64,000 bases of DNA from Chimonanthus salicifolius (GCA_013350335.1 CM023540.1:62369195-62433194), one strand, 5' to 3'. Shown: positions 1-11,369, counted from the first letter of the stretch. Made by a program: numbers and translations. The notes: generated from the letters alone by a model not told the origin.

Positions 1-289
1 CTAAGTTGATCGAATAAATCATCGATCCTGGGTAGAGGATACTTGTTTTTGACAGTCAGCTGATTCAGTTTTCGGTAATCCACACACATCCGGAGTGTAC
101 CATCCTTCTTCTTCACAAATAATACCGGAGCTCCCAAGACGATGTACCGTTCTGAATGCACCCCAGTCCGAGCAGTTCATCAATATGCTTCTTTAACTCT
201 GACATCTCTGCTGGTGCCATCCAATAATGTGGTAATGATACTGGAGCAGTGCCAGGGTACAACCTAATCTCAAAATTAATCTCTCGATG
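1..289 (-). pseudogene. Gypsy pol fragment: start of reverse transcriptase (element 1)
   Basis: Translated on the minus strand from about 289 this reads the link between protease and reverse transcriptase and the first RT blocks: REINFEIRLYPG, then SLPHYWMAPAEMSELKK, then, after a frame change, KKKDGT and [11 protein letters not shown], and [10 protein letters not shown] near base 1. A single base is missing after the Trp codon near 140, which shifts the frame and creates a stop at the tract before the KKKDG block. The catalytic Asp-Asp block would lie left of base 1. It continues directly the protease-linker fragment that ends at about 2241; only a few codons appear lost between them. Confidence 0.85.
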
Positions 290-2240
290 TCCATGGTTTC
301 AAAGAGGTAGAATCCTACCAATGACAACTAGTTTAACCTTGCGTTCTTGTCCGAAAATTGTTCACGACCGTATACCGTTTGTGAGGTCCCATCACCAAGT
401 TACATATCAACAAGTCAAACTAAAGTCCCATTTGATTTACAATAATGTCCAAATCCATAACACACTTTGTGGGGTTCGGCCATACACCATGGCCGAACCT
501 CACTCACTTGGTTTTAGTGCTTCTCTTGATTTATTAATCATTCGTCACCAAGTTAATCATTTAAACCCTTAACATAAATCCATAAACCAACCTTAGTGGG
601 GTTCGGCCATACAACAAGGCCGAACCTCACTCACTTGATTTGGTCCCTCTTTGATCTATTACTCCATCACCACTTAGTTAATCACTTAATAATTAATCAT
701 CTACCATTGGTAACCACCTAAGTCCATAAAAACATTCCTCATGGGGTTCGGCCATACACCATGGCCGAACCCATGATCTATCCTTTTCTTGCCTATATTT
801 ACAACTTTGCCATTCATACAAATCCATAACCAATAATATCATCCATGAATATAGATGTATATAATTAAATCCTTTATTTCCTTGTTCAATCCTCCATTCA
901 TTTAAACATGCATAACAACTCTAAATATTCCTTTAACATGTTCCATCAAATGGTTCATTAAATGGTTCATGGGGTTCGGCCATACACTATGGCCGAACCC
1001 ATGATATCTTATCTCCATATTTTATCATCTTAAGTTCATAAACCAGTCTCTCCATGGGGAGATTTATATCATATCCTTGGGTCTTTATTTACAACTCCAA
1101 GTCCATACATATGACTTCATTTAACTCTTCCATGATCATCAATACTCTTCCATAGAAAACCTTTTAAAATTAGTAACAATCTTCCATGGGGTTCAGCACA
1201 CCATGGCCGAACTCTATGGTTCATAATCTTGTCTTTAAAAAATCATTCATCCAAGATTATAATCCTTTGATGGAATTCCCTTACAAACATCCCTTTGAAC
1301 CCTTTTAAACCGTTTAAAATTCTAAACATGCATCTATGATTTCCGTCTTTTCAATCCATTAAAAGTACCCAATGTCTTTCCATGGTGCATGGCCGAACCC
1401 TGTGGTTCATCGTTTCCATTAAAACACAATATTCATCCCTTACTTTTTCTTCCATAGGGTTCGGCCATACAACATGGCCAAACCCTATGGTTCATCATTG
1501 GTCTTTAGCCATTATAAAATTAGGGTTCGGCCATTGCCATGTCCTTGACCCTTGACCCTCTTTTCTTATTTATGAAATTTATCGAGCACTTACCGATTCC
1601 GCGACTCCTCCGGTTTCTTTCTCTCATTCTTGCTCCTTTCCTTTCTTAGCCTCTTATTCCTTCCTTCTTGCTCTATAGACGAGACTGATCTTGATGAAAC
1701 CCCTTGGAGTGATTCAGCCAAGAGATATAGTTTATGAGAGAGAGGAGAAGCTTGGGATAGAAAATACTCCAAGTTCTTGTCTTGAGGGTGGTCGGCCTTG
1801 TATGAGAGGGAGAGAGTGAGATAAAATTCTCTAATTGTTCTAGTCCAGAAAAGTGATTCGGCCAAGAAAGGGAAAGGGGGAGAATGACTTGAAACCAAAC
1901 TCTTTCCTTGGTTAATGAGGATCTGTCAAAGGTGGTGTCCCTTGGTGGCACCCCTTTGTAACTCCCTTGCCCATTTTCCTCCCTCCTTAAAGTTCCATTT
2001 GGCGGTTTCATCCATGGGATGAAACTCCCATGTCCCCAACGGTATGCCTTGGTTTGAGTTGTGAAACAACACAAAACCGCCACCTCTCCATTAATGGTCC
2101 ATTTAATTCAATTGAAACATAACCACCATTCGTTGGGTCTTAATTGGGCATTTGACCCAAATAGCAACCTTGGCCCAAGTAAATGCATCTTACCCATTTA
2201 CTTTAAGTTGAACCTTATACCATAATCGTTGGGTCTTAAT
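290..2240 (-). repeat. Ectopic copy of LTR interior inserted in pol of element 1
   Basis: This 1951-base stretch matches 5286-7243, the middle of the element's own LTR, in the same orientation and nearly base for base; differences are scattered, a few per hundred by eye. It lacks both LTR termini. On either side lies continuous pol sequence: protease linker ending in VFPKELP at 2241 and REINFEI starting at 289. It holds at least seven GGTTCGGCCAT hairpins (472-499, 598-627, 743-772, 971-1000, 1188-1213, about 1385-1400, 1456-1486), the splice-donor-like site at 1593 and the GTTTCATC/GATGAAAC hairpin near 2007-2033. No target duplication or terminal inverted repeat is visible. Confidence 0.85.
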
Positions 2241-2740
2241 CGCTAGGGAGTTCTTTTGGGAATACATCCATGCAGTCTTTTACTATTGCCGGAAGTTCAG
2301 CCACATGTGCCTTGTTTATTCTGATATTGTTCAATACCGGGTGATTCAACCCTTCATGTAGTGTGCTTTGTTTGTCAGTACGCACCACATATTGCTTTCC
2401 CTCGGGGACCAAAATGTCACCCTGTGGCAATAGCAATCAATGTTGGCCTGAAAGCTAGCCAACCAGTCCATGCCAAAGATAATGTCATACTCAGTCATAT
2501 CGAGTACCAGATAGTTGAACTCAAATCTGAGTCCAGCGAGTTTAGTATTCACTGCTGTACATATAAGTCCCAATGACGTGTCTCCGACGAGGGATACAAT
2601 GGTGAGTGATGTAGACAATTTTTGTACTAATGTTCCAGTTGCGGATATGAATGCAGCAGATATGAAAGAGTGAGATGCTCCAGAATCAAATAGTGCAAAG
2701 GCATAGGAACTACTGACTACAGCCATGCCTTAAATCACGG
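2241..2740 (-). pseudogene. Gypsy aspartic protease and linker (element 1)
   Basis: The minus strand encodes a retropepsin-type protease that would cut the Gag-Pol polyprotein. The catalytic triad Asp-Ser-Gly lies at about 2679-2687 in the context [10 protein letters not shown], followed by SLGLICTAVNT and the flap-side block EYDIIFGMDWL. After WSP (about 2390) the frame changes; the continuation in another frame reads EGKQYVVRTDKQS and ends VFPKELP at the insertion boundary 2241. The active-site residues are intact, but the frameshift and the LTR patch that follows mean no full Pol can be made. Confidence 0.8.
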
Positions 2741-3941
2741 AGTGATCCACTACTATTGGAGGAGCTGAGGTAAACAACCGTCCAGATCCTGTAGGCGCTC
2801 GTCCCGCCTGGTAAATGTCCTGTCTCCTCATGAATTAGCTGGTCTAGCTGGTGGGCGGAATGAACCCCTGGAATGAGAGGTCTGCTAAGCTGTGGGCATT
2901 CCCTCTTAAAATGACTCGACTGATCACAATGGAAACAGTTGTTCACCCCTCTGGGAGCCTGTGAGACTGATACTGATGGGGAGGGCTGGTTGTGAGAAAA
3001 GCCCCCTGTTGACCCGGTAGAAGGTGAGGGTCTGCTAAGCTTGGGCAGAACTTCTTGTTGGGCTGAAATGTACCTCTCCCACTCTGACCTCGGCGTTTGT
3101 CAAACCGTACTATATCAACCATCTCTTGCTCCGCTATTGTGGCCCTACTGACCACCTCTGCCAGTGTAGCTGCCTTGAAAATGGTTACCTTCACCCTAAT
3201 GCTCAGCCACTCAAACTTACGAGCCCTTCGGTATTCTGTATCCACCATATATAGAGCATAATGACAGACTGAGGAACTCCTGATGATACTCTGCCACCAT
3301 CATGGTACCTTGTACCAAAGATAGAAACGCTTGAGTATGGCGCTCCTTCTCCTCCTCGGGGAAGTAATGGTCCAAAAATGTAGCTGAGAACTCCTCCTAA
3401 CTCATTACAGTCCTTTCTCTTTCTGGAAGGAGTGTTTGCTGCTTCTCTACTACCTCCCACCATTTACTGGCATCATCGATTAGTTGTGATGTAGCCAGCA
3501 AGATCTTGTCATCATGACTCGAGATCTTTAATAGGGTCAGGATCTGAGTAATCTTCTTCAACCAGTTTTCTGCTCCGATAGCCCCTTCTTTCCCTTTGAA
3601 GTAAGGGGGGTGCTATTGCTGGAAATCCTAACCATGCTTCTGTCATTGGCCTCGCTAGTGGTCCCATTTCCGTTCAAGTGCTGTTGAAGAACCGAAGTGA
3701 CCACTGCTTGGACCAAACTTTGTAGTTCAGGTGGTACCACTGGTATATTCATGCTATTTTCTTCCTCCTCATGGTGGGATGGCTGTTCATCGTGTTGAGA
3801 TGGTTGTTTTTCCTCTTCATGTTGAGATTGTCGATCCTCTTTTTCATGTTGAGATTGTCGATCCTCTTCTTCATGTTGAGATTTTTGTACCTCCTTTTCC
3901 TTCCTCTTTTTGTTTTGTTGGGTCTTTCCCTCCAGAGGCAT
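2741..3941 (-). pseudogene. Gypsy gag with CCHC knuckle, frameshifted (element 1)
   Basis: Gag packages the element RNA. The start chosen is the ATG at 3941, aligned with the start in element 2 (15096) and following a conserved CTTAGGAAAA. The first about 55 residues are highly charged and contain repeats of the type SQHEEEDRQ. Then comes the conserved [28 protein letters not shown] block. A frameshift follows near 3630. Later pieces in other frames include RRARKFEW...IRVKVTIF and TLAEVVSRATIAEQE (3248-2943). The CCHC nucleocapsid knuckle CFHCDQSSHFKREC lies at about 2896-2937 with all four metal ligands. At least two frame changes make it non-functional. Confidence 0.8.
3799..3888 (-). repeat. 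In-frame tandem repeat in gag N-terminus
   Basis: About three copies of a 30-base unit with the core TTCATGTTGAGATTGTCGAT (plus strand) encode the SQHEEEDRQ-type repeats. Element C has a different but also His-Gln-Glu-rich repeat at the same place (PPHQEEE), so this part of gag varies by repeat expansion. Confidence 0.7.
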
Positions 3942-4332
3942 TTTTCCTAAGTCATTGAAAAATATCTTGACTTAGTTTGATCGTAAAGTTTGTTTTCACA
4001 TTACGGGGAAATTTCCAAATAAATACTCTTTGTATTGTCTTGGTTTTTGTGGAAATTTCTATGTATCTATCGTTTGTTTCTCAATTTGGGTAAATCGGGG
4101 AAATATATCCTAATTTGCTATGTTTGATAAGTCCAATTATGTTGACTGTACTTCCTTTGTTATCATTCTTTGTTGTTCTTAGATTGAATATTTCAGTCTG
4201 AGTCTAACGAAGTGAATTAATCTGGCCCCCGTGCAACGGACTCCGAAGAGTCAGTCAGTTGGGATTCTTATCTGTCAGTGAGACGTAAAACCATCTTAAT
4301 CTTACTTCGAAAGATTCAACCTTCCCGTTTCA
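3942..4332 (-). other. Untranslated leader of element 1
   Basis: Between the primer site and gag. On the minus strand it has the block TCTCACTGACAGATAAGAAT followed by GACTGACTCTTCGGAGTCCG, which is also present after the PBS in elements 2 and C, and C-rich tracts of the type TTTCCCC. It ends in the conserved CTTAG, with the candidate acceptor AG at 3948-3947 and GAAAA before the gag ATG at 3941. Confidence 0.65.
3946..3966 (-). promoter_or_regulatory. Candidate splice acceptor before gag (element 1)
   Basis: On the minus strand a T-rich stretch then CAATGACTTAG ends at 3947, eight bases before ATG. The same arrangement is seen in element 2 (AG at 15090-15091) and element C (AG at 49717-49718). 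Function as an acceptor is inferred from this conservation and from the donor-like site in the LTRs. Confidence 0.45.
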
Positions 4333-4343
4333 CTCTGATACCA
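4333..4343 (-). other. Primer binding site (tRNA-Met type), element 1
   Basis: On the minus strand TGGTATCAGAG begins three bases after the LTR end (4346). TGGTATCAGAGC matches the 3' end of plant initiator tRNA-Met, the usual primer of many plant LTR elements. Confidence 0.85.
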
Positions 4344-4345
4344 AC

Positions 4346-7300
4346 TATAGCGCCCCGTCCTTTTTCACTCGCTCTCCGAAAATCAGAATCTATTTTTTTT
4401 GTTTATAAATAGAAAAGTGATAAAGAGCGGGACGTCACGACGCGAGCTAAGTCCGACCTTCTAAAGTTCGACCCTTAACTAGCCAACCCTATGTGTGCAT
4501 GGACTAAGTCCATGAAACGGTTCACACGCAATAACTTAAACATGCAGATTAGATCATAATTGCGTATTATAATAGAACCTAATTATATTCCATTTATATA
4601 GCAAAATAGTCCATGTCTTTAACCATAATTAACTTGACTTAATATCCAAAACAAACCATTCAAACCATAGCAAAATATCTAAGCTATTACATGCCCGAAT
4701 TCTAGCTACTCAAATTACATAGTCTATGAGTAACTTAAACACAATATAACTTAAACAATTCCAAGCTCCTATGCTTGGCTCCTTTCGCATTCATCATTCC
4801 TTTCATTTCCTGTGTCATCCACTAGGGTAGAAATAGGGCGTTAGACAACGCGCCCAGTAGGTACTCCAAATAGGGTTAACATATGGTTAGTACAAATCAT
4901 ATAGATAATATAACATCAAAATCTTGTAAAATAATGCTATGCCATGTATGCAACGAGTCCCACCCGTCACAAACACATATATCCTCTTGATGGAATTCTT
5001 CTCATCAAGTTATCCCCACAGTTGCCTTACGGACGCCCCGACGGAGTGTGTTCTCCGGATTCTTCTTGATGGATAATGCACATCAAGGTCTTCCCACGAA
5101 TGCCTTACTGACGCCCCGACAGAGCATGGCCTCCTGTTACCAATCATTCCTCCCATGCCATGCATGAGATGCTAATGAGAACACATGCTATTTTAATTTA
5201 TAAACATAGCATTAAAAACCTCACATTTGAAACATATCATTTTACAACATACTTCAACAAAATAAGATTAAAACATCATACAAAATCCATGGTTTCAAAG
5301 AGATAGAATCCTACCAATGACAACTAGTTTGACCGTGCGTTCTTGTCCGAAAATCGTTCATGACCGTATACCGTTTGTGAGGTCCCGTCACCTTGTTAAT
5401 ATCAACAAGTCAAACTAAAGTCCCATTTTATTTATAATAATGTCCAAATCCATAATACACTTTGTGGGGTTCGGCCATACACCATGGCCGAACCTCACTC
5501 ACTTGGTTTTAGTGCCTCTCTTGATTTATTAATCATTCATCACCAAGTTAATCATTTAAACCCTTAACATAAATCCATAAACCAACCTTAGTGGGGTTCG
5601 GCCATACAACATGGCCGAACCTCACTCACTTGATTTGGTCCCTTTTGATCTATTACTCCATCACCACTTAGTTAATCACTTAATAATTAATCATCTACCA
5701 TTGGCAACCACCTAAGTCCATAAAAACATTCCTCATGGGGTTCGGCCATACACCATGGCCGAACCCATGATCTTTCATTTTCTTGCCTATATTTACAACT
5801 TTGCCATTTATACAAATCCATAACCAATAACATAATCCATGAACATAGATGTATATAATTAAATCATTTATTTCCTTGTTCAATCCTCCATTCATTTAAA
5901 CATGCATAACAACTCTAAATATTCCTTTAACATGTTCCATCAAATGGTTCATTAAATGGTTCATGGGGTTCGGCCATACACTATGGCCGAACCCATGATA
6001 TCTTATCTCCATATTTTATCATCTTAAGGTCATAAACCAGTCCCTCCATGGGGAGGTTTATATCATATCCTTGGGTCTTTATTTACAACTCCAAGTCCAT
6101 ACATATGACTTCATTTAACTCTTCCATGATCATCAATACTCTTCCATAGAAAACCTTTTAAAATTATTAACATTCTTCCATGGGGTTCAGCCATACACCA
6201 TGGCCGAACTCTATGGTTCATAATCTTGTCTTTAAAAAATCATTCATCCAAGATTATAATCCTTTGATGGAATTCCCATACAAACATCATTTTGAACCCT
6301 TTTAAACCTTTTAAAATCCTAAACATACATCTATGATTTCCATATTTTCAATCCATTAAAAGTACCCAATGTCTTCCCATGGCCGAACCCTATGGTTCAT
6401 CCTTTCCATTAAAGCACAATATTCATCCCTTAATTTTTCTTCCATGGGGTTCGGCCATACAACATGGCCAAACCCTATGGTTCATCATTGGTCTTTAGCC
6501 ACTACTAAAATTAGGGTTCGGCCATGCAATGGCCGAACCATGTCCTTGACCTTTGACCCTCTTTTCTTATTTATGAAATTTATCGAGCACTTACCGATTC
6601 CATGACTCCTCCGGTTTCTTTCTCTCCTTCTTGCTCCTTTCCTTCCTTAGCCTCTTTTTCCTTCCTTCTTGCTCTTTAGCTGAGACTGATCTTGATGAAA
6701 CCCCTTGGAGTGTATCAGCCAAGAGATATAGTTTGAGAGAGAGAGGAGAAGCTTGGGATAGAAAATATTCCTAGTTCTTGTCTTGAGGGTGGTCAGCCTT
6801 GTATGAGAAGGGAGAGAGTGAGATAAAATTCTCTAAGTGTTCTAGCCTAGAGAAGTGATTAGGCCAAGAAAGGGAGAGAGGGAGAATGACTTGAAACCAA
6901 ACTCTTTCCTTGGTTAATGAGGGTCGGCCAAAGGTGGTGTCCCTTGGTGGCACCCCTTTGTAACTCCCTTGCCCACTTTCTTCCCTCCTTAAAGTTCCAT
7001 TTGGGGGTTTCATCCATGGGATGAAACTCCCATGTCCCCAACGGTATGCCTTGGTTTGAGTTGTGAAACAACACAAAACCGCCACCTCTCCATTAATGGC
7101 CCATTTAATTCAATTGAAATATAACCACCATTCAGTTGGCTCTTAATTGGGTATTTGACCCAAATAGCAACCTTGACCCAATTAAATGCATCTTACCCAT
7201 TTACTTTAAATTGAACCTTATACCATAACCATTGGGTCTTAATTGGGCAATTGACCCAACACCTTACCACCTTACCCATCTAAGGTCCATATCCGTTAAT

Positions 7301-7359
7301 TCACAAATCAAATGGCAAATTCCATAAATATTTATAACTTGAAAATCCGGGGTGTTTCA
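4346..7359 (-). repeat. 5' LTR of gypsy element 1
   Basis: It starts TGAAACACCCC at 7359 (minus strand) and ends next to the PBS at 4346; length 3014 bases. In LTR order it holds: a GACCCAA/GGGTC palindrome zone (7260-7100), a GTTTCATC/GATGAAAC hairpin near 7000-7030, a purine-rich leader, donor-like GGTAAGT (GT at 6594-6593), and about eight GGTTCGGCCAT/ATGGCCGAACC hairpins (5466-5495, 5593-5622, 5737-5766, 5965-5995, 6180-6210, 6378, 6446-6476, 6513-6540). After these come a unit with GACGGAGTG and CTCCGG (5025-5135) and the terminal block. No credible protein is encoded; short frames here are chance. Confidence 0.85.
6585..6602 (-). promoter_or_regulatory. Donor-like GGTAAGTG in LTR of element 1
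   Basis: Minus strand GGAATCGGTAAGTGCTCG; GT at 6594-6593. It matches the plant 5' splice-site consensus and lies in the same place, after a GGAGGAGTC purine-rich leader, in all LTR copies of the window long enough to contain it. The ectopic copy at 1593-1592 keeps it. Confidence 0.5.
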
Positions 7360-8600
7360 TTGCCTCATCTAGACAAGTTGAGTACAAGAGCTTGTTATGG
7401 CTACGTACTCAGCCTCTGCATTGGAAAGAGACACGAACGATTGTTTTCTACTGTGCCAGGCCAACAAATAGTTTCCAATATAAAAACAACCACCACTGGT
7501 GGATTTTCTGTCATCCAAGTTTCCCACCCAATCCACATCAGTGTATCCCGCAATATAATAAGACGTATCGAAGGGATACCAAATTCCATATGAGCATGTT
7601 CCTGATACATATTTAATTATTCATTTAACTGCTTTTATGTGGGATTCCTTAGGATTTGCTTGGAAATGAGTACAAGCTCCCACACTAAATGAGATATCGG
7701 GTCTGCTAGCAGTTAGATATAAAAGGCTACCTATCATGCTTCTATACATGCCAGGATCTACCTATTTCCCATTTTGATCCTTTGATAATTTCACAAGTGT
7801 GTTTATGGGTGTGTTCGAGTGTTTGCTACCTTCGAGGCCAAATCTTTTAACTAATTCATTTACGTATTTGGATTGAGAGATGAAGGGGCCATCATCAAAT
7901 TATTTTATTTGTAATCCAAGAAAATAATTGAGTTCTCCAACCATGCTCATTTCAAACTCAGATTTTATTAGATTGGAGAAACTAATAGCAGCTTGTTCAT
8001 CGGTAGATCCAAACACAATATCATCCACACAGATTTGGGCTATTACAATGGTTTCATTGTTCTTTTTTACAAACAATGTTTTGTCTACCCTTCCCCTTTG
8101 AAAGTCATTATCCAACAAGAATTGTGTAAGCCTTTCATACCAGGCCCGGGGAACTTGTTTAAGACCATAGAGTGCCTTATTTAATTTGTAGACATTATTA
8201 GAGAAATTTGGGTCGATGAACTCTTTGGTCTGCTCTACATAGATCTCTTCATTTATCCACTAAAAAATGCACTCTTGACATCCATTTGAAACAGTTTAAA
8301 CTTTAAATAACAAGCAATAGACAATAAAATGCGTATGGACTCAAGTCGTGCAACTGGGGCAAAAGTCTCATCAAAATCAATGCCCTTAATTTGTATATAC
8401 CCTTGAGCAACAAGACGGGCCTTATTACGAACGGTTACCCCATTTTCATCCATTTTATTTTTGTAGATCCATTTAGTACCTATTACATTTGTGTCTTTTG
8501 GGCTTGGTACCAAATCCCATACTTCGTTTCTACTAAACTTTATGAGCTCTTCTTAAATTGCACTTACCCAATCTTGATCTTGCAATGCTTCATCAATGTT
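7360..8600 (-). pseudogene. Copia RT and RNase H (element A), truncated
   Basis: Minus-strand pieces read the RT fingers (TKWIYKNKMDENG, ARLVAQGY, GIDFDETFAPVARLESIR, FQMDVKSAF at 8513-8253), then a frame change and VDKTLFVKKNNETIVIAQICVDDIVFGST (8118-7900 frame). The catalytic block is CVDD at 8020-8031, where copia enzymes usually have YVDD; both aspartates are kept. RNase H follows with ADRKSTSGG-type and SLSNAEAEYVA blocks (about 7560-7400) and is cut at 7360 by element 1, after the CTQLV-stop-MRQ region. Several frameshifts make it inactive. Confidence 0.85.
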
Positions 8601-9520
8601 CTTGGGTTCCAATTGTGAGGTGAAGCAAGAACAACTAGAAATGTTTTTCAAGTTTCTTTCTTGTCTTCACTCTAGTCATAGGATCCCTAATCATATTTGA
8701 CATAGGATGATTCTTGTTTGGTTTAAGATCGTTAGGTGTAGATGAAGATGTAGAGGGACTCATCACTTTGGTTTGAAAGGAGATCTACTTTTTCTACGGT
8801 TTCAAGCATGGATGAAGAATGGTCATCAATTACCACATTGATTGATTCTAAGATGGCACCGGTTCTAAGGTTTTTTACTCTAAAAGCATGACTAGTACTA
8901 GAATAACCCAGAAAAATTACTTCATCACTTTTGGCATCGAATTTTCCTAAGTTTTCACAATCTCTAAGAATAAGGCAATTACTACCGAAGATCTTGAGGT
9001 ACTTAGCATTGGGCTTCCTACTAGTCTATAATTCAAAGGCCGTTTTGTCAAGACCAACCCTTAGATATACTTTATTTATGATAAAGCATGTGGTATTGAC
9101 AGCCTCAACCCACAGATTTTTTTGGTAACGTCTTGCCATCAAGCATGAATGTGTCCATGTTTTGGAGAACCCAATTTTTTCTTTAGGCCACCCTCATTTT
9201 GTTGAGGTGTCTTTGGCGCAGAGAACTCATGACGTATGCCATGTTTTTTACAAAACTTTTGAAAACGATGATTTTCAAATTCACCCCTATGATCACTTCT
9301 GATTCTATTGATGAGTGTTTGTTTTTCATTCACAATTCGTTTTGTAATTATTTTAAATTCATGATAGGCATCTGATTTTTCTATAAGGTAAGCTACCCAA
9401 GTATATCTGGAGTAGTCATCTACTACTACCATGAAATACAACTTTCCCTATATACTCATATTTTGGGTTGGTCTAACTAAGTCCATATGTTCAAGGGGTC
9501 TGGAGGTAGCCACGACATCT
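8601..9520 (-). pseudogene. Copia integrase core and C-terminal part (element A)
   Basis: The minus strand encodes the integrase core: YFMVVVDDYSRYTWVAYL, then IRSDHRGEFENHRFQKFCKKHGIRHEFSAPKTPQQN (9441-9170). The second catalytic Asp is in RSDHRG. The region of the third catalytic residue, after PQQN, is frameshifted (reads EGGLKKK). C-terminal integrase and the link to RT continue in broken frames to about 8600, including a region matching FELWTGRKPN-type sequence of element B. It joined copia cDNA to the genome when intact; it cannot now. Confidence 0.8.
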
Positions 9521-10100
9521 ACCTTTTTATGGGCTGCTCTTACTTGTTTGCCTTTTTGGCACTCACCACAAAATACTTGATCTGAACGACTTAGCTTGGG
9601 CAGTCCTTTGATGTGCTCACTTAGTTTTGATAGGTCTTTGAAATTAACATGTCCCAATCTCTTGTGCCACAACTCAGCTTCACTAAGCTTAGACATAATA
9701 CAATAGTTTTTGCATGGAGTTAGGAAACTTTCAAAAGCATAGCAATGATCAGATGTTTTCATACCCTTTAGGACAACTTCACCTTCATCATTGTAAATAT
9801 GACAATCATTCTTGCGGAAGGTAAGATAATTATCTTTTTCACTTATTTGGGATATACTCAAAAGGTTGTGTTTAAAACCATCAACAAGCAGCACATCATC
9901 TAAGGTAAGTGAGTCATTCAATTTTAGGGAACCTTTCCCTACAATCTTAGCCATATTTCCATCTCCAAAGGTAACCGAACCACCATTGAAGTCTACAAGA
10001 TTTGACATAAATGATTTTTCTCCAGTCATATGCCTTGAGCAGCCACTATCAAGAGACCACTTAGATTGATTTTCAACTTTTAATGCTGTATAAACAATCA
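9448..10100 (-). pseudogene. Copia protease and integrase zinc-binding region (element A)
   Basis: An open minus-strand stretch carries the aspartic protease triad D-S-G at 10042-10050 (context WSLDSGCSRHMTG), then the GGSVTFGDGNMAKIVGKGSL and DVLLVDGFKHNLLSISQ blocks typical of copia proteases. It is followed by the pre-integrase zinc region: ELWHKRLGHVNF supplies the histidines and FCGECQKGKQ the cysteines. This is the longest uninterrupted coding stretch of element A. It runs to about 9448, where the frame breaks before the integrase core. Confidence 0.88.
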
Positions 10101-11369
10101 AGATTTTATACTTTGGAACCCAATTCAGAGTGGTAGTGGATTTTATACCTTTTGGGATAAGTTTTTGAAGATTATATCCAACTATTTTGCTTATCTTTTC
10201 ATTTATAATTTTGCTCAGTTTTTGGGCCAGATTTTCACAACGATAAGATTCTTTCTTTTCCCGTTTCATAGTTTTCCTCTTCAAGGTGTCTTTTGTTTGT
10301 TTTTTCACATACGTGTCTTTTCCGAAGTTTGCATTCAAATATAAAATGCTCTCTTCTAGCACAGTAAAAACGTGTAACACATGAAGGTTGAGAGGATTGG
10401 CCTTTGACAAAAATAGTTGGGTTTGTAGTTTTTACTCTGTTTTGATTGTAACCAAGACTAGTTTTGTCACCGTGTATTTTACTCGAGTTTAGCAATCTTT
10501 CTAACTTATGTTGTCCTTGGGTAAACTTATCTTCAAATTTTACTTTATGACATTTGAGATTATTTATTTCAGAATGAGTGTTAACAATTTCTTCTAATAA
10601 GATACTTCGAATATCTTCTAATTTCTTAATGTCATTCTCATAAATTTTTACTTTGTCTTGTAACATCTTTTGTGTTTGTCTTAGCTTAAGATTTTCCTCA
10701 TTTGAAGTTTTCAATGTAGTTACAAGCTTTTCATTAATAGCTTTTTCTTATTCCATCTTGTTCATTAACTTGGTATTTTCAGATTTACTTAATTTTTTAG
10801 CCAGATTCTGTCTTTCCAGAAAAAGCGAATCATACGCTTCTTGGAGGTCATTTTCATCTTCATCGTTTGATTCAATTTCAACAGACGTGATGGAGGCAAT
10901 GAGGCCTTTCAAAATTTCGGCCTTTTCTTGAATAGACTCATTAGAATCACTTTCTAATTGAGATAATTTTTCATATGTACCAGTCAATGCTTTCTTATTT
11001 CTTTTAGATGGACATTCAATAGCAAAATGTCTTTGACCTCCACAGTTATAACATTTTTGTTCTTTGTTCTTATCCATCCATTTTCCTTTCAATATACTAA
11101 ATCTTTTGGCATTTTTATCTTTTGGTTCACATGTTTTAAGGTTCTTGAATTTATTCATTTTGTTAAAGTTTTTAAGGAACTTTTTAGCCAAAATAGCAAC
11201 ATCATCATCACTCTTTGAATATGATATATATTTTTTTAGAATTATCTTTGTTTGAAAATGATTTTAATGCAACAGATTTCTTTTTAGGCATTTTATCTTC
11301 AAAGTGGAACTCATATCTTTGAAGAGACCCTACTAAGTCATCAATTTTCAATTGAGACACATCTCTTCT
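10101..11369 (-). pseudogene. Copia gag C-terminal half: CCHC, coiled coil, second knuckle (element A)
   Basis: On the minus strand this begins at the insertion edge of element 2 (11365-11369 TSD) with the end of the UBN2-like domain. The CCHC knuckle CYNCGGQRHFAIEC lies at 11012-11053 with all ligands. An acidic region and a long coiled coil follow (LQEAYDSLFLERQNLAKKL, then KLRQTQKMLQDKVKIYENDIKKLEDI). A second knuckle block reads RFYCARREHFIFEC near 10330-10375, in which the first Cys has become Arg; element B keeps all four ligands there. A stop and frame changes near 10745 and 10240 break the frame. Confidence 0.82.
11365..11369. repeat. Target site duplication TCTCT, left copy (element 2)
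   Basis: TCTCT directly precedes the LTR at 11370 and is repeated at 26604-26608 directly after the far LTR. It marks one insertion event into the gag of copia A, whose reading resumes on both sides. Confidence 0.9.

Larger units (their letters stand above)
1..7359 (-). mobile_element. Gypsy element 1, Tekay/Del-like, 5' part, truncated by window edge
   Basis: Reading on the minus strand, the order is LTR (7359 down to 4346), tRNA-Met-type primer site, leader, gag, CCHC knuckle, protease, then the start of reverse transcriptase running off the left edge. The order and the protein motifs are those of Ty3/gypsy elements; lineage assignment to Tekay/Del-type chromoviruses is by likeness to element 2 of this window, which carries a chromodomain-like tail. 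It sits inside the RNase H region of copia element A: the copia reading frame stops exactly at 7360. Its second LTR and left target duplication are outside the window. The candidate duplicated target is TTGCC at 7360-7364. Pol is interrupted at 290-2240 by an extra copy of part of the LTR. Confidence 0.85.

Noticed and set aside
472..772. The hairpins as MITEs.
   Set aside because: They are only about 30 bases, have no TSD and occupy the same LTR zone in every copy, so they move with the LTRs.
472..1486. Regularly repeated GGTTCGGCCAT hairpins look at first like a CRISPR array.
   Set aside because: The DNA is plant-like, spacing is irregular (about 70-250 bases), the spacers are shared between LTR copies and there are no cas genes. 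The units belong to LTRs.
1590..2083. Minus-strand frames of 100-136 codons, with a near copy at 6771-7085.
   Set aside because: They are in the LTR zone around the presumed transcript start, are broken differently in the two copies and resemble no protein family.
7401..7610. A 69-codon minus-strand frame in the copia RNase H region.
   Set aside because: The RNase H protein reads in a different frame; this one is a shadow.
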